Below, piece after piece: positions 62,504 through 64,000 of a stretch of DNA of 64,000 bases. Position numbers and translations under genes: made by a program. Origin of the DNA: Candidatus Omnitrophota bacterium (GTDB lineage: Bacteria > CAIJMQ01); contig JAHJCU010000008.1 in the NCBI GenBank assembly GCA_018812925.1, forward strand, positions 1 to 64,000. Direction: 5' to 3'. The first letter of the stretch is position 1. Each line of letters begins with the position of its first letter. The notes beneath the pieces were generated by a model. The model made no database searches. It saw nothing but the letters and a program-made list of their open reading frames with translations, and was not told where the DNA came from.

Positions 62504-63394
62504 ATGCTAAATCAACCCGTAGGATTTACAAAACTTGAGGGGGTTAAATTTTTCAAAAGAGGAAAAGTCCGAGAAATATACGATCTTGATGACAAATTTT
62601 TAATGGTTGCAACAGATAGAATTTCTTGTTTTGATGTAATATTACCCACCGGAATTCCTCATAAAGGAGAGGTCCTAACAAAACTTTCGGTATTCTGGTT
62701 CGGCTTTACCGAAGATATAATTCCTAATCATTTTATTACTGATAATATACGGACATTCCCGAAAGAATTACAAAAATATGAAGAGATTTTAAAACATCGT
62801 TCAATGTTGGTAAAAAAAGTTGTTCCTATACCGGTTGAGTGTGTGGTGCGTGGTTATTTGTCCGGTTCTGGCTGGAAAGAGTATCAAAAAACGCAATCCA
62901 TCTGTGGAATCAATCTGCCTAAAGGTTTAAAAGAATCAGACAAGTTACCTCAAGTTATCTTTACGCCCTCAACAAAAGAAGATATAGGTCACGATATGAA
63001 TGTAACTCAAGACTATATCGAAAAAAGTATAGGGAAAGATATAGCCCAAAAATTAAAAGATATAAGCATTTCTCTTTATAAAAAAGCTGCACAATATGCA
63101 GAAAGCAAAGGAATAATTATTGCCGACACAAAATTCGAATTTGGAAAAATAGGAAATGAAATTATTCTTATAGACGAAGTGCTTACTCCCGACTCTTCCA
63201 GATTCTGGCCAAAAGACCAATATGAGACGGGTAAACCTCAACCTAGTTTTGATAAACAATTTGTCCGAGACTATCTGGAAACACTCACCTGGGACAAAAC
63301 TCCTCCTGCGCCACAATTGCCCAACGATATAGTTAATAAAACAACCCAAAAATACTTGCAAGCTCTTAAGATAATTACAGAAGAGAAACTTTAG
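62504..63394 (+). CDS. purC: SAICAR synthase
   Basis: Purine synthesis enzyme, 296 residues: KFFKRGKVREIYDL, VVPIPVECVVRGYLSGSGWKEY, STKEDIGHD-type loop and LIDEVLTPDSSRFWP. It is the longer type found in yeast and many anaerobes. 20 bp after pckG. Confidence 0.96.
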   Translation: MLNQPVGFTKLEGVKFFKRGKVREIYDLDDKFLMVATDRISCFDVILPTGIPHKGEVLTKLSVFWFGFTEDIIPNHFITDNIRTFPKELQKYEEILKHRSMLVKKVVPIPVECVVRGYLSGSGWKEYQKTQSICGINLPKGLKESDKLPQVIFTPSTKEDIGHDMNVTQDYIEKSIGKDIAQKLKDISISLYKKAAQYAESKGIIIADTKFEFGKIGNEIILIDEVLTPDSSRFWPKDQYETGKPQPSFDKQFVRDYLETLTWDKTPPAPQLPNDIVNKTTQKYLQALKIITEEKL

Positions 63395-63433
63395 TCGGAA
63401 AAATCAAAAAAGTTTGATAAAAAAAGAGGAAAT

Positions 63434-63907
63434 ATGCAATATATCTACTTAACGCGAAAAGGATGCGAGAAATTGACGGAAGAATTAAAATACCTAAAAA
63501 CCGTCAAGCGCAAAGAAATCGCCAATGCATTACATTTTGCCCGGTCTTTAGGAGATTTAAGGGAAAATTCGGAATATGATGCAGCTAAACATGCTCAAGC
63601 ATTAAGTGAAATAAAAATTGCTGAATTGGAAGAAAAACTGATTAGAGTAAAGATTCTTGAAGAAGAGACAAACATTCCTAAAGATAAGGTTTCTATAGGT
63701 TCAACAGTAGAACTCAAAGATTTAAATTCCGGCAAAGAACTTAAATATACTCTTGTAGCAGAGATGGAATCAGATTACGACCAAGGTAAAATTTCAACCG
63801 CCTCGCCTGTAGGTAGAAGTTTATTAGGTTATAAGAAAAATGAAATAGTGGAAATCAACATTCCTGCGGGCACTTTAAGATATAAAATATTAAAAATATC
63901 AAGATAA
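63434..63907 (+). CDS. greA: Transcription elongation factor GreA
   Basis: 157 residues: coiled-coil antipausing domain with YLTRKGCEKLTEELKYLKT and the tip acidic pair in RSLGDLRENSEYDAAKHAQ; C-terminal FKBP-like domain with GRSLLGYKKNEIVEINIPAG. Rescues stalled RNA polymerase. Confidence 0.96.
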   Translation: MQYIYLTRKGCEKLTEELKYLKTVKRKEIANALHFARSLGDLRENSEYDAAKHAQALSEIKIAELEEKLIRVKILEEETNIPKDKVSIGSTVELKDLNSGKELKYTLVAEMESDYDQGKISTASPVGRSLLGYKKNEIVEINIPAGTLRYKILKISR

Positions 63908-63913
63908 CTCTTT

Positions 63914-64000
63914 TATGGGAATGGCAAATATGATAGAAAAAGAAACAAGATATCGCTGGCTTGTGATAATAAGCGGTTTATTAATAATTATGTGCCTTGG
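63914..64000 (+). CDS. Start of a membrane protein, cut by the window edge
   Basis: 29 codons visible from ATG 63914, in frame: MGMANMIEKETRYRWLVIIS and then a membrane segment. An alternative ATG is 63929. The N-terminus is like a major-facilitator transporter, but too short to decide. Confidence 0.5.

Noticed and set aside
1-64000. CRISPR array
   Set aside because: Repeats are palindromic, irregularly spaced and without unique spacers of constant size; no cas gene is present.
1-64000. tRNA or rRNA genes
   Set aside because: All spacers are short and none holds a T-loop GGTTCGAATCC-like core with a foldable cloverleaf; the 63-bp palindromes have four-way folds but no tRNA consensus.

Overview
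The window is about 64 kb of AT-rich, densely coding DNA from a Gram-negative (diderm) bacterium. A secretin, a CMP-KDO synthetase and a type IV pilus/type II secretion machine show the two membranes. No gene here fixes the phylum. The gene mix, the bacterial V-type ATPase, the GTP-dependent PEP carboxykinase, a large SRP RNA with an Alu domain and many dispersed palindromes suggest an uncultivated candidate-phylum lineage; an Omnitrophota- or Elusimicrobiota-like lineage is only a guess.

The layout is simple. Everything from 1 to 41.07 kb lies on the minus strand and everything from 41.2 kb to the end lies on the plus strand. Read in its own direction, the minus-strand half starts with a ThyA-like thymidylate synthase and kdsB, then a large pilus/secretion locus. 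This holds two PilB/GspE ATPases around PilT, PilC/GspF, a PilR/PilS-type sigma-54 two-component system, six pilin-like genes behind a good sigma-54 promoter (the last being a giant 1444-residue GspK-like protein), a small nucleotidyltransferase cassette, a 2027-residue secreted multidomain protein, a PilM-PilN fusion, PilO-like and PilP/GspC-like proteins, two TPR proteins, and a secretin whose N-terminal domain lies on a separate protein. Then follow a 5'-3' exonuclease, coaE, rho, rpmE, prfA, prmC and a second pseudopilin set (gspG, H, I and a partial J).

The plus-strand half holds a membrane diguanylate cyclase, a TPR protein, a DUF2007 protein, SRP RNA with its own promoter, dnaX, ybaB, an unknown ORF, recR, V-ATPase subunits A and B without the other subunits, mgtE, an HNH nuclease, a YacG-like zinc protein, a bifunctional-nuclease-family protein, two unknown membrane proteins, an M50 protease, scpA-scpB, pheA, aroA, a DUF2294 protein, pckG, purC, greA and the start of a membrane protein.

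The most unusual feature is a set of dispersed palindromes and short word repeats that enter genes as well as spacers. One family is about 63 bp (21 codons) and can fold as a closing stem around three hairpins. It sits in frame in the prepilin leaders of gspG, gspH and gspJ and is repeated in spacers elsewhere. Other palindromes sit in frame inside thymidylate synthase, V-ATPase A and B, gspI and a nucleotidyltransferase. Nine of ten pilin-like genes have leader peptides lengthened by this kind of sequence, upstream of an intact prepilin-peptidase site. This resembles in principle the Rickettsia palindromic elements, in an unrelated genome.
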